From NCBI GenBank assembly GCA_937870825.1, contig CALMZO010000252.1:19935-83934 (forward strand): 64,000 nucleotides of DNA, in the 5' to 3' direction. This DNA comes from an uncultured Chloroflexota bacterium. GTDB lineage: Bacteria > Chloroflexota > Anaerolineae > UBA4142 > SHND01. The notes below the pieces were generated by a model. That model saw nothing but the letters and a program-made list of their open reading frames with translations. It was not told where the DNA came from and made no database searches. The position numbers and the translations under genes were made by a program. How positions within the stretch are numbered: the stretch's first letter is position 1; the number at the start of each line of letters is the position of its first letter. Of this stretch, positions 16,558-25,398 are shown in pieces.

Positions 16558-18165
16558 TCAATTTGCGCGGAGCTGCGTTAGCGCCGTCGGCAATCGCGCA
16601 ATCAAATCGCCCGCGACGACGCCCACATTTCCAATTTCCTGCGCGGCAATTTCGCCTGCCAACGCGTGAATGTACGCGCCGACGACGGCGGCATTGTACG
16701 CGGCGCGCATCGCATCAAAATTTTCATCGTCTCTACCCTGCGCGCTGTATTGCGCCAAAATCCCCGCAATCGTTCCCGCCAACACATCGCCGGTTCCCGC
16801 CGTCGCGAGCGCGGCATTGGCAAACGGAATGAGCGTTGCTGTTCCGTCAGATGAGGCAACGACGGTATGCGCGCCTTTCAGCACCACTATCGCGTTCCAC
16901 TGCTGCGCGGCGCGTTGTGCCGATTCGGCGCGGTTCGCTTGCACCGCGCGCGTTTTGATGTCGAGCAAGCGCGCCATTTCGCCGGGATGCGGTGTGAGAA
17001 TCGGCGGCGCGGCGAACGAAAATTTTTTCCACCATTCCGAAATGTCCGCGAGATGATTGAGCGCGTCCGCGTCCAGCACGAGGGGGGGGGGATTTTCCAA
17101 TGTCGGCAAATTTTCAAACAAGCGTTCCAAAAATTCGCGCGTACTCAACGCGCGGCCGATGCCGCAGCCGACGAGCAGCGCGGAATACGGATTGTCCCAC
17201 AAAAACGCGAGCAATTCATTCGCGGCGCGCGGACGCCAATCGCCTGCGTGGTCGGGCAGCGGCAAAAAGGTTGCTTCGTCAATTTTCGCGGCGACGATGG
17301 GATGAATCGTTTGCGGAATCGCGAGCGTGACGAGTCCTGTGCCGCTGCGTCCTGCTGCGCGCGCGGCGAGAACGGGCGCGCCGGTGTAATGCAACGAACC
17401 GCACGCGAGCATCGTTTTGCCGAACGTGCCTTTGTTTGCATCACGCGGACGCGCAGGCAATAACGCGCGAATCTCCTGCGCTTCTGCCACGCTCACCAAA
17501 ACATCCTTCGCCCACTCTGGCGGAATTCCAATATCTGCCACGTAAATTTCTCCAACGGCGTTCGCGCCGGGAAATGTATACTGTCCAATTTTCGGAAACG
17601 CGAACGTGACGGTCAAATCGGCGGGAACGGTCGTGGGGTCGAGCGCGCCTGTGTCGGGATTCAGACCCGTCGGCAAATCAATTGCAATCACGCGCGCGCG
17701 AGTTCCCTTTGTTCCTTCTCTGACCCTTTCCAATATTTCTTTCAACGTCCCCTCAATCGCCCGCGTCACACCTGTTCCCAACAGAGCATCCACGACAAAA
17801 TCCGCGTGTTCGAGGTTTTCGCGCAGTTGTGAAAAATCCGCGTCGTCTTGCGCGCGCACGAACGGGATGTTTCGCTCCGCGCACAATTTCCAATTCACAT
17901 CGTTTTCGTCCAACGCGCGTTTCCAAACATAGAGACGCACCGACGCACCCGCGTCATGCAGCACGCGCGCACAGACCAAGCCATCGCCGCCATTGTTGCC
18001 GGGACCGACGAGGACAAGAACGCGCGCATCGCGCAGGTTCCACCTGTTCGTCATCGCGTGCGCGGCGAGCGTTCCCGCGCGTTCCATCATTTGCGCGTAC
18101 GAATTTCCCGACGCATCCGCGCGTTGTTCCAATTCGCGCATTTGTTGTGCCGTGACGAGTTTCAT
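16558..18165 (-). CDS. nnr: Bifunctional NAD(P)H-hydrate epimerase / dehydratase
   Basis: 535 aa, the usual fused Nnr length. N-terminal YjeF_N domain: VGPGNNGGDGLVCARVL (residues 50-66). C-terminal carbohydrate-kinase-like domain from about residue 225: NKGTFGKTMLACGS, TPHPGEMARLL, VVLKGAHTVV and NAALATAGTGDVLAG, the last giving the catalytic Asp. It repairs damaged NADHX/NADPHX in the cytoplasm. The segment LERVREGTKGTRARV in the first domain is encoded by CCCTTTGTTCCTTC-like repeats similar to those near 39.3 and 49.9 kb. It follows the DUF4129 gene on the same strand. Confidence 0.93.
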   Translation of the reverse strand: MKLVTAQQMRELEQRADASGNSYAQMMERAGTLAAHAMTNRWNLRDARVLVLVGPGNNGGDGLVCARVLHDAGASVRLYVWKRALDENDVNWKLCAERNIPFVRAQDDADFSQLRENLEHADFVVDALLGTGVTRAIEGTLKEILERVREGTKGTRARVIAIDLPTGLNPDTGALDPTTVPADLTVTFAFPKIGQYTFPGANAVGEIYVADIGIPPEWAKDVLVSVAEAQEIRALLPARPRDANKGTFGKTMLACGSLHYTGAPVLAARAAGRSGTGLVTLAIPQTIHPIVAAKIDEATFLPLPDHAGDWRPRAANELLAFLWDNPYSALLVGCGIGRALSTREFLERLFENLPTLENPPPLVLDADALNHLADISEWWKKFSFAAPPILTPHPGEMARLLDIKTRAVQANRAESAQRAAQQWNAIVVLKGAHTVVASSDGTATLIPFANAALATAGTGDVLAGTIAGILAQYSAQGRDDENFDAMRAAYNAAVVGAYIHALAGEIAAQEIGNVGVVAGDLIARLPTALTQLRAN

Positions 18166-18170
18166 GGTTG

Positions 18171-18245
18171 GACGAACGACGGAGGACGAACGACGAAAGA
18201 CTTTTACCTTTTCGTCATTTGTCTTTCGTCATTGGTCATTTGTTG
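18171..18245. repeat. Inverted heptamer array GACGAAC / TTCGTCA
   Basis: Left arm GACGAAC, GACGGAG, GACGAAC, GACGAAA (18171-18198). Right arm TTCGTCA, TTTGTCT, TTCGTCA, TTGGTCA, TTTGTTG (18211-18245). The arms can pair as a long imperfect hairpin. The right arm encodes the last residues (MTNDERQMTK) and part of the stop region of the DUF4129 protein. It is closely similar to the element at 62121-62185. Confidence 0.9.
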
Positions 18246-19607
18246 CTTTGCTCTTTGCCACACCGCGCGCAGTTCGCGCACCTGTGCTTCGGTTGCGTCT
18301 TGCATCGCATAATGTACGCCGCAGTAGGCGCGCGTGATATTTTCAATGTCGCGCGCCGCGTCGGGAAAACGCGCGACGAGACGCGGCAAAAACTCGAACG
18401 GCGTTTCGGCTTCCTTCCGTTTCAGTCCAAGTCGTTCCGCGTGCAATTGCAGCGCGGCGTAAATGCGGCGAACGTTCTCGGCGTTGACGTGACGGCGATG
18501 AGCGCGCGGGGAGGTGCGCCGTTTGCGTCTCTCCAAAGGTGATTCGTCGCGTTCGTCCAGTGTTTCGCGCTCAAACTGTTCATGCTCCAACCACTTGACG
18601 CGCCGATTCAAAGCGCGCGCGACGTACCACGCAATCAAAAGTAAAATGCCAATGACGCCGAGCAAACGCAGATAGGGCATGAGGTCAAAGAGCTGACGCG
18701 CCACTTCGTTGACAACACGTTGCGCTTCGGGATTCGCCAAATTTACATTCGGCAAAAAGCCCATAATGATTCGGAGCAATGCTTCGAATACGGGTGCGAG
18801 CAAAGACAACAAAAATTCCAGCAAATAAAAAATGGGAATCGAAATGAGCGTGACCAAAATCTGAATCAAAAAAGTTAGCGGCGATATGAATCGGAAAAAC
18901 GCGTTCACGCTCTCGAGTGTGAGAAATTGCGTCGCGCCAAAACCGAGCAGCATCGTCGCCGCAATCGTCGTGCTCAGCACGAGCGCCCACCTGTAGCCCA
19001 ACGCTTGTTCGCGTCCCGCTTCTTCGATGCGCGCGAGCGAAATTCCCGTGAGCGACAGCGCAAAGTACACAAAAATCCAAAGAATAAAATCCACGCGCGT
19101 GCTGAGCGCGGCGATAAATGCCATCGCGAAAAAGATGACGATGCCGAGTCGAAATTGAAAACCGATAACCCACAACGTCAGCGGACGCTGCGCGAATCCC
19201 AACGCGCGTACAAACGCGGCAACCAGAACGAACAGCGAAATCTCTTCTGCCGTCACGCGTTCCAAGAGCGTGATTATGCGTCCAAAAAATATCGCAACCC
19301 ACGAAAAATCATAGAACGGTTCCGCGTAAAATCCGACGCGCATCGCGACGAGAATGGCGAGCAACGCAAAGACAACGGTCAGCGCTTGCAGCGCTCGCCA
19401 CGCGCGATTGGAACGCGGCAACGCGCGTCCGACGAGCAGCCCCGTCCAGTACACAATAAAAATTCCGAACGGCGACACGACGCGCGAAAATCCCATCAGG
19501 GAACCAATGGTCAAAACAATCGCGTACAGCCAACACGCTTCCGCCGCCGCAAGCAGCGCGAGCCGCAGTTCGGCGCGAAGGTTGATTGTGCCTGTTGTAA
19601 GGGTCAT
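18204..19607 (-). CDS. DUF4129-domain membrane protein
   Basis: 467 aa from the ATG at 19607 (MTLTTGTINL). There are about ten hydrophobic segments up to residue 360, then a cytoplasmic charged linker (ERDESPLERRKRRTS). A C-terminal DUF4129 domain follows (FEFLPRLVARFPDAARDIENITRAYCGVHY), the module usually found at the end of TgpA-type transglutaminase-like proteins. No transglutaminase core is present. With MoxR and DUF58 encoded upstream on the same strand, it belongs to the conserved MoxR/DUF58 chaperone-envelope set. The C-terminal MTNDERQMTK is repeat-derived. Confidence 0.8.
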   Translation of the reverse strand: MTLTTGTINLRAELRLALLAAAEACWLYAIVLTIGSLMGFSRVVSPFGIFIVYWTGLLVGRALPRSNRAWRALQALTVVFALLAILVAMRVGFYAEPFYDFSWVAIFFGRIITLLERVTAEEISLFVLVAAFVRALGFAQRPLTLWVIGFQFRLGIVIFFAMAFIAALSTRVDFILWIFVYFALSLTGISLARIEEAGREQALGYRWALVLSTTIAATMLLGFGATQFLTLESVNAFFRFISPLTFLIQILVTLISIPIFYLLEFLLSLLAPVFEALLRIIMGFLPNVNLANPEAQRVVNEVARQLFDLMPYLRLLGVIGILLLIAWYVARALNRRVKWLEHEQFERETLDERDESPLERRKRRTSPRAHRRHVNAENVRRIYAALQLHAERLGLKRKEAETPFEFLPRLVARFPDAARDIENITRAYCGVHYAMQDATEAQVRELRAVWQRAKQQMTNDERQMTKR

Positions 19608-19615
19608 AGTGGCGC

Positions 19616-19650
19616 AGTAATCAGTAAGCAGTGGTCGGTAATCAGTAGGG
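19616..19650. repeat. Heptamer array AGTAATC, five units
   Basis: Units AGTAATC, AGTAAGC, AGTGGTC, GGTAATC, AGTAGGG in register between the DUF58 and DUF4129 genes. A second array with a different unit starts 12 bases further on. Confidence 0.85.
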
Positions 19651-19661
19651 CCATGAGAGAT

Positions 19662-19731
19662 GAGAAACGAGAGACGAGAAACGTGCAACGAGAAACGAGA
19701 TGCGAGAGACGAAAGACGTTAAACGTGAAAC
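19662..19731. repeat. Heptamer array GAGAAAC, ten units
   Basis: Ten consecutive seven-base units in exact register (GAGAAAC, GAGAGAC, GAGAAAC, GTGCAAC, GAGAAAC, GAGATGC, GAGAGAC, GAAAGAC, GTTAAAC, GTGAAAC). The stop codon of the DUF58 gene (19719-19721) lies inside the ninth unit, so the array has invaded or generated the gene end. Confidence 0.95.
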
Positions 19732-20936
19732 GTCAATCGTTCCAGCCCTTTTTCTGGCTCGCGCGCGCGATAAACCAAAATTCCGGGCAGCAGTTGCGGT
19801 TCCCACGTTTCGTCCAATGAAACAAGCACCATGCGCCGCCCCACGTCGTTCAGGCGAATGATTTCGGCGAGCAGTGATTCCGTCACGAGCGGCGTCACGA
19901 CAATCAATGTCGCGCCCCACGCGAGCGTCGCGCTTTCGCGGCGCAGCAAATTTTCAATCGGCAGCGCGATATAGTACGACACGGCGGCGAGCGCTTCCAA
20001 CACATTGCGTAATTGTTCGGGGTCGCGTCCGGGCAAGACGCGCAAACGTTGGTCGGAATCGGGAAACGTTCCGTTGGCGACGAGACCGAACGCGTATTTT
20101 TGCTCCGCCGCAAAATTTGCCAGCGACGCGGTGAGTCGAATCGCGCGTTCGGCGCGTTCGCTGTCCACGCCTTGCCATGCTTGTTCGTACGTGGCAAGAT
20201 TCAAAAAAAAGACCCAATTGAAATTGATGGTTGGCTCGTACTGTTTTACTTGTAGCGCGTTGTGCCGCGCGGTGGCGCGCCAATGAATGTGTTTCGGCGC
20301 GTCTTCGGGATGATAGTCGCGCAAGCCGCGAATGCGCGTCGGGTCTTGGAAAACGGGAATCCGCGCGCGCGCATCGCCGAACGGTTCTTTGGCGGGCAAA
20401 CCCCATTCTTGAATCGCGTCAATGCGCGGATAGACAATCAAACGGTCACGCTGCGCGATTTCCAACGAACGTTCAAAGAGTCCAAATAAATCGCCGGTCG
20501 CAATTTGCGCGGGTCCGAGTGTATAGTAGCCGCGCCGATTGCACGGAATGTGATAGTCCCACCGCGCGCGTTCGTGCCACAAAAGCGATGCGCGCGATTC
20601 CAAAATGCCGGTGAGGGGAAGATGCGAAGGGGCGAGGGGTTTTTCTTGCGGCGTCAAGGCGAGCGGCATCTGGTCGTTGACGCGCAGCCATGCGAGCGGA
20701 AGCCATTTGCGATTCGCCACGCGCAGACTCAAAACGACGCGTTCGCCTTCAAAGACGCGCGTTTCGTTTAACACGCGTTGATACGTGACACCCAAAAACG
20801 CGACGCGCTGCCACACCCACGCGAGCGGAAGTGTGATGACGAGCAGCGACGCCAACGTCAACAACGTCTCTTGCCCGAGCAGCGCGGCAAGGATGACGAG
20901 CATAATCGCAAATTCGAGCCAGGCAGAAGTAAACAA
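19719..20936 (-). CDS. DUF58 domain protein
   Basis: 405 aa. Two membrane segments at the N-terminus (residues 8-38), then a beta-rich region. Then comes the DUF58 signature GLRDYHPEDAPKHIHWRATARHNALQVKQYE around residues 200-230, and a vWA-like end. Proteins of this family work with MoxR AAA+ ATPases encoded next to them, as here, probably in assembly or maturation of envelope proteins. It starts 69 bases after moxR ends. Its last residues (RLTFHV) are written by a heptamer array. Confidence 0.88.
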   Translation of the reverse strand: MFTSAWLEFAIMLVILAALLGQETLLTLASLLVITLPLAWVWQRVAFLGVTYQRVLNETRVFEGERVVLSLRVANRKWLPLAWLRVNDQMPLALTPQEKPLAPSHLPLTGILESRASLLWHERARWDYHIPCNRRGYYTLGPAQIATGDLFGLFERSLEIAQRDRLIVYPRIDAIQEWGLPAKEPFGDARARIPVFQDPTRIRGLRDYHPEDAPKHIHWRATARHNALQVKQYEPTINFNWVFFLNLATYEQAWQGVDSERAERAIRLTASLANFAAEQKYAFGLVANGTFPDSDQRLRVLPGRDPEQLRNVLEALAAVSYYIALPIENLLRRESATLAWGATLIVVTPLVTESLLAEIIRLNDVGRRMVLVSLDETWEPQLLPGILVYRAREPEKGLERLTFHV

Positions 20937-21004
20937 GGGATGATGGATGAGAGATGAGGGATGAGTAAAACAATCAATTCTACTCTGTCCTCAGTCCGCG
21001 TTAC

Positions 21005-21946
21005 TCAGGGCTTTTCAACCGGCGCAGGCACAGCTTGGACGATTTCTTGTACAATGTCTTGCGTGGTGCGTCCGCGCAAGCGCGTTTGCGCGCCGAGAAT
21101 GAGGCGATGCGTCAAAACATAAGGCGCGAGATATTTGATATCGTCGGGCAAAACGTAATCGCGCCCTTGTGTTGCCGCGTAGGCTTGCGCGGCGTGATAG
21201 AGGTACAATGTGCCGCGCGGACTCGCGCCCAATTCAATCGCGTTGTGGGAACGCGTGGCGCGGGCAATCGAAACAATGTACTCGCGAAGACTGTCCTCGA
21301 CGCGAATCGTTTGCGCGGCGCGCTGCATCTCCAAAAGCGTTGCGTTTTCAATGACGGGCTGCAATTCTTCGAGAGGTTCTGCGCGTTCAAAGCGTTTGAG
21401 AATCGCGTTCTCTTCGTCCGCGCTCGGATAGCCGAGTTGAATTCGCATGAAAAAGCGGTCTACTTGCGCTTCGGGCAAGGGGAACGTGCCTTCGAGTTCG
21501 ACAGGGTTCTGGGTTGCGATGACAAAGAACGGGCGAGGCAAACGCATGGTGCTGCCGTCAACGGTGATTTGACGTTCCTGCATCGCTTCGAGCAAAGCGG
21601 ACTGTGTGCGCGGCGTCGCGCGATTGATTTCATCGGCGAGCAAAATTTGCGTGAGGACGGGACCCGGACGAAATTCAAAGTCCTGCGTCTTTTGATTGTA
21701 AATCGCGAGCCCGGTCAAATCGCTCGGCAACAAATCGGGCGTGAACTGAATGCGGCGAAAGGTCGCGTCGAGCGATTTTGCCAATGCTTTGGCGAGCGTG
21801 GTCTTGCCAATGCCCGGCACATCTTCCAACAGCAAATGGCCTTCGCACAACAGCGCGACGAACGCGAGATTGATGATTTCGTCTTTGCCGACAATCACGC
21901 GTCCGACATTGGCGCGCAAGGCAGCGGCGGCAGTTTGAATGTTCAT
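21005..21946 (-). CDS. moxR: MoxR-family AAA+ ATPase
   Basis: 313 aa, the standard MoxR size. Walker A is EDVPGIGKTTLAKAL (GIGKT 45-49), Walker B ILLADEINRA (Asp-Glu 105-106), sensor 1 ATQNPVELEGTFPLPEAQVDRF, with a C-terminal lid domain. It is a chaperone-like ATPase acting with the DUF58/vWA proteins encoded downstream. It heads the moxR-DUF58-DUF4129-nnr run on the minus strand. The region upstream carries a short AGTAATC heptamer array and no obvious promoter. Confidence 0.93.
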   Translation of the reverse strand: MNIQTAAAALRANVGRVIVGKDEIINLAFVALLCEGHLLLEDVPGIGKTTLAKALAKSLDATFRRIQFTPDLLPSDLTGLAIYNQKTQDFEFRPGPVLTQILLADEINRATPRTQSALLEAMQERQITVDGSTMRLPRPFFVIATQNPVELEGTFPLPEAQVDRFFMRIQLGYPSADEENAILKRFERAEPLEELQPVIENATLLEMQRAAQTIRVEDSLREYIVSIARATRSHNAIELGASPRGTLYLYHAAQAYAATQGRDYVLPDDIKYLAPYVLTHRLILGAQTRLRGRTTQDIVQEIVQAVPAPVEKP

Positions 21947-21974
21947 GGGGATTGGTATTGTAGCATTAGAATTG

Positions 21975-21995
21975 AGTAATCAGTATTCAGTGGTC
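21975..21995. repeat. Heptamer array AGTAATC, three units
   Basis: Units AGTAATC, AGTATTC, AGTGGTC between the divergent moxR and GT39 genes. The first and third units are identical to units of the array at 19616. Confidence 0.8.
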
Positions 21996-22057
21996 AGCGC
22001 AAAGTGAAACGTCATCCGTCAAACGGTAGGCGTTCCTCTATTGGATATACGGAAAAA

Positions 22058-23572
22058 ATGGAAAACGCGCGCCCTCAGAACCCGCTCATCCCGTACTGTG
22101 TCCTAATTGGTATGGGACTCGCGGCAACGCTGTTGGTTGTGTACGGAACGTCGAAATACGGGATTGGCTTGGACGCGGACTCGGTGACGTACATCCAAGT
22201 CGCGCGCGCGCTGGCGGCGGGACGGGGCATTTCGGACGCGTTCACATTGCAGCCGCCGTTCTATCCGATGCTGCTCGCGTTGGGCGGCGCGTTCATTGAC
22301 CCTCTCGCGTTCGGAGTGTGGCTTCACGCGTTTCTTTTTGGCGCGCTGCTCATGTTGACGGGCGCGGTTCTGTTACGCGAGCTGCCAAATTCAACAGGGC
22401 TTGCGCTGCTCGGCGTTTTGGGAGTTTTGCTCGCGCGTCCTTTGCTCGGCGTGGCGAGTGTGGCGTATTCGGAACTCGCGTTTATTTTTTTGGAAATGGT
22501 AACGCTGTTCGGATTGGCGCGTTTTTTGCAAACCGAACGGGCGCGTTGGCTGGCGCTGGCGATATGTGCGAGCGCGGGCGCGGCGATGACGCGTTATATC
22601 GGCGTCGCGTTGATTGTGACCGGCGCGTGTGCGCTGTTGTTGTTTTGGCAAACGGCGTGGCGCAAAAAATTTTTGTACGCGTTTGTATTTGTGAGCGTAG
22701 CCGCGCTGCCGCTCGTGGTGTGGGCGGCGCGAAACATTTTGATTTCGGGCGAAGCATTCGGCGCGCGCGGCACGAGTCGTTTTACACTCCAAGAAAATAT
22801 CGTCTTGACCGCGCGCACGTTTGCAAATTGGTTCGCGCCGAATCCATTCGCGTGGCTTGTGTTTGCCGCGCTTGTTGTGCTGGGCGCGATTTTGCTTTTT
22901 GAAAAAACGCGCGCGCGCAAGTCTCCGGGACACGACGCGCGGTTTTTTTACGTCGGCGCGCTGTTTTGCGTCATCTATCTCGCGCTGCTCATTGGCACGG
23001 CGACGACGACGGCGTACAATCGCATCGGCTCGCGTTTGCTATCGCCGCTGTTTATTCCGGCGTGGATGCTTTTTGTGTACGGCGTGTATCAAGTTGTTGT
23101 GTCGCGCGGGAGACGTATTCAAATCGCCGCGTGTCTTGTCCTCGTACTCACCTTGCTTTTTCCACTACAAAGCGCGCGGACACATGTCGAACGCTCGGTG
23201 ACAGACGGCGCGGGCGGTTTCAACACGACGCGTTGGCGCGCAAGTGAGACGATTCAATATGCAATAGCGCATCGCGCGGAATTGCTGCCAACGGTGTACA
23301 GCAATTTTCCCGACGCGTTGTATATTCTTGCCGACATTCCCGCGCAAAGCGTTTTGCCCAAAGTGGAATATGCGTCGAATGACCCGGCGTTTCGCGCGCA
23401 AGACTTGCGCGGCGCATTCCCCGCCGAAGCATCTACTTTGATTTGGTTCAACCTTGACGCGCGCGATGATTTTTTGTTCACCCTCGCCGAGTTGAACGAA
23501 TTTACGCAATTGGATTTGCTTCAAACATTGCGCGACGGTGCGGTGTATCGGATGGACAAGCAAAAGAATTGA
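22058..23572 (+). CDS. GT39/ArnT-like membrane glycosyltransferase
   Basis: About 504 aa from the ATG at 22058 (MENARPQNPL). There are at least eleven membrane segments and a first periplasmic loop with GLDADSVTYIQVARALAAGRG. That loop resembles the acidic catalytic loop of PMT/ArnT-type polyprenyl-phosphate sugar transferases (GT-C fold), followed by LQPPFYPMLLALG. The C-terminal 130 residues are soluble. It likely transfers a sugar from a lipid carrier on the outer face of the membrane. It overlaps the open frame of the next gene, and a surface polysaccharide cluster follows. Confidence 0.72.
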   Translation: MENARPQNPLIPYCVLIGMGLAATLLVVYGTSKYGIGLDADSVTYIQVARALAAGRGISDAFTLQPPFYPMLLALGGAFIDPLAFGVWLHAFLFGALLMLTGAVLLRELPNSTGLALLGVLGVLLARPLLGVASVAYSELAFIFLEMVTLFGLARFLQTERARWLALAICASAGAAMTRYIGVALIVTGACALLLFWQTAWRKKFLYAFVFVSVAALPLVVWAARNILISGEAFGARGTSRFTLQENIVLTARTFANWFAPNPFAWLVFAALVVLGAILLFEKTRARKSPGHDARFFYVGALFCVIYLALLIGTATTTAYNRIGSRLLSPLFIPAWMLFVYGVYQVVVSRGRRIQIAACLVLVLTLLFPLQSARTHVERSVTDGAGGFNTTRWRASETIQYAIAHRAELLPTVYSNFPDALYILADIPAQSVLPKVEYASNDPAFRAQDLRGAFPAEASTLIWFNLDARDDFLFTLAELNEFTQLDLLQTLRDGAVYRMDKQKN

Positions 23573-23601
23573 GTTTGAAATTTCCGCGCCGTCGTAACTG
23601 G

Positions 23602-23610
23602 TATTATACT
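23602..23610 (+). promoter_or_regulatory. Possible extended -10 promoter before the DnaQ-WYL gene
   Basis: TGGTATTAT and the overlapping TATACT lie 10-18 bases before the ATG at 23620. With either hexamer the transcript would begin at or a few bases before the start codon. No good -35 is seen. Confidence 0.3.
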
Positions 23611-23619
23611 TTTTACCCC

Positions 23620-24444
23620 ATGCACGAACTGGCACTGCAACACGTCCCGCTGGTTTTTTTGGATACGGAAACCACCGGGCTCTCGCCGCGCTTTGGCGAC
23701 CGAATGGTGGAACTTGCGCTGGCGCGTTTTCGCGGCGACGCAATGGAAAACTATTACACCACGCTCTTGAATCCCGAACGTTCGATTTCGCCGGGCGCGT
23801 CGCGCATTCACGGCATCACCGACCGCGATGTCCTCCACGCGCCGCGTTTTCGCGAGGTTGCCGCACAAGTGCGCGCGGAATTGGAAGGTGTTGTAATTGT
23901 CGCGCACAATGCGCCATTTGATCTGGGATTCGTCGGGCATGAATTTCGTCTCGCGCGCGTTGCCCCGCCAAACAATTTGGTGGTCGATACCTTGACCCTC
24001 TTGCGCCAACATTTTTCGTTTCGTTCGAACGCCTTGCAAAAGGTGGCTGCCGCATTGGGCATCGAACGCGAAACATCGCACCGCGCGTTGGCGGATGTAT
24101 TGACCACACGCGCGGTGTTTGAATACATCCTCGAAGAATTGCGTCCGCAGACGCTCGGCGACTTGCTCGCAATGCAAGGCGGAACGATTTTGTGGGATGA
24201 CGCGCCCGCGCCGCAAGCGTTGACCTTGCCGCCCGCGCTGGAAGAAGCGCTGCGCAGCCGCCGCAAATTGTATTTGCACTATGTGGACGAGTTTGGAAGC
24301 AAAACGGAACGTTGGGTGAGCGTGATGGACGTGAATGCCCGCAAGGAATATATTTACATGCGCGCGTTTTGTCACTTGCGCGATGCGGAACGCTATTTTC
24401 GCTTGGACCGTGTGGTGGAAATGCGAGTGGAAGAAGAGCGTTGA
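23620..24444 (+). CDS. DEDDh exonuclease fused to a WYL-like domain
   Basis: 274 aa. Exonuclease part, residues 1-175: FLDTETTGL (Exo I), HNAPFDLGFV (Exo II) and ALGIERETSHRALADVLTT (Exo III with the HxAxxD of DEDDh enzymes). This is the DnaQ/PolC epsilon-like 3'-5' exonuclease fold. The C-terminal part, residues 205-274, has RRKLYLHYVDEFGSKTERWV and YMRAFCHLRDAERYFRLDRVVEM. That is the pattern of a WYL domain, which binds ligands or nucleic acid and is frequent in regulators of stress or defence. The fusion suggests an exonuclease gated by a ligand. The start at 23620 is preferred over 23569, which overlaps the previous gene. Confidence 0.75.
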   Translation: MHELALQHVPLVFLDTETTGLSPRFGDRMVELALARFRGDAMENYYTTLLNPERSISPGASRIHGITDRDVLHAPRFREVAAQVRAELEGVVIVAHNAPFDLGFVGHEFRLARVAPPNNLVVDTLTLLRQHFSFRSNALQKVAAALGIERETSHRALADVLTTRAVFEYILEELRPQTLGDLLAMQGGTILWDDAPAPQALTLPPALEEALRSRRKLYLHYVDEFGSKTERWVSVMDVNARKEYIYMRAFCHLRDAERYFRLDRVVEMRVEEER

Positions 24445-24501
24445 GCATTGAGCATTGAGTAGGGTTACTCGTTGCTCAATGCTCAATGCTCAACGCTTTT
24501 T
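24437..24501 (+). terminator. Heptamer-built hairpin terminator
   Basis: A 23-bp perfect stem (24437-24459 with 24475-24497) made of TTGAGCA heptamers and their complements. The loop is 15 bases and the stem is followed by TTTTT. It holds the stop codon of the exonuclease gene in its left arm. It would act as an intrinsic terminator on the plus strand. Confidence 0.85.
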
Positions 24502-24504
24502 GTA

Positions 24505-25398
24505 ATGGACTTGGGCATCGTCATTCTCAATTACAACACGCGCGAGTTGCTGCGCGATTGTTTGCGTTCGCTGGAAAAAACGCGCGGGATTGAGATGGAG
24601 GTGATGGTCGTTGATAACGCGTCGCGCGACGGCAGTGTGGAAATGGTACGCGCGGAATTCGCCACGACGCGCGTGATTGCGAATGAAACAAATGGCGGAT
24701 ACGCGCAGGGTAACAATCGCGCGCTGCGCGAATTTCTCGCGCGTCCCACTCCGCCGCGCGCGTTGATGTTGTTGAACCCGGACACCGTTGTCCCGCCCGA
24801 TTCTTTGCGCTTGCTGATAGAATTTCTCGACGCGCATCCCGACGCGGGTATTGTCGGTCCGAAATTGTTGCTGCGTGACGGTTCGCTCGACCTCGCGTGC
24901 CGCCGCAGTTTTCCCACGCCCGAAATTTCGTTTTATCGGATGATTGGTCTCTCGAAACTCTTTCCGAAATCCAAACGCTTTGGCAGATACAATTTGACGT
25001 ACTTGGACGAAAACGAAACCGCGCGCGTGGATTCGGTCGTCGGCGCGGCGATGTTGATGCGAACAGAGGCGTTGAAACAAGCCGGTTTGCTCGACGAAAA
25101 CTTTTTTATGTATGGGGAAGATTTGGATTTGGCGTTACGCATCAAACAAAAAGGATGGAACGCGTACTATTATCCGCATGCAAAAATCATGCACTATAAA
25201 CGCGAATCGTCCAAGCAGTCGAAAAAAGCGCAAATCGAATTTTATCGGGCGATGTATATTTTTTACGAAAAGCATTATCGCAAGACGACGCCGTTTTATC
25301 TCGATTGGATGGTGATGGGCGGCATTGCGCTCAAGGGCGGACTCGCGCTCGCGCCGGAAATTTTTCGCGCGCGCGAATGGAAAGGAACAAGCGTCTGA
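24505..25398 (+). CDS. Glycosyltransferase family 2 (rhamnosyltransferase-like)
   Basis: 297 aa from the ATG at 24505. GT-A fold features: ILNYNTRELLRDCLRSL, VVDNASRDGSVEMV (nucleotide-binding Asp), LMLLNPDTVVPPD (DxD equivalent NPDT), GPKLLLRDGSLD, and FFMYGEDLDLALRIKQKGW with the ED catalytic motif. It is similar to WbbL/RfbF-type rhamnosyltransferases acting on a lipid-linked sugar at the cytoplasmic face. The stop overlaps the next start by one base (TGATG), so it is coupled to the sugar transferase. A surface polysaccharide role is likely. Confidence 0.88.
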   Translation: MDLGIVILNYNTRELLRDCLRSLEKTRGIEMEVMVVDNASRDGSVEMVRAEFATTRVIANETNGGYAQGNNRALREFLARPTPPRALMLLNPDTVVPPDSLRLLIEFLDAHPDAGIVGPKLLLRDGSLDLACRRSFPTPEISFYRMIGLSKLFPKSKRFGRYNLTYLDENETARVDSVVGAAMLMRTEALKQAGLLDENFFMYGEDLDLALRIKQKGWNAYYYPHAKIMHYKRESSKQSKKAQIEFYRAMYIFYEKHYRKTTPFYLDWMVMGGIALKGGLALAPEIFRAREWKGTSV

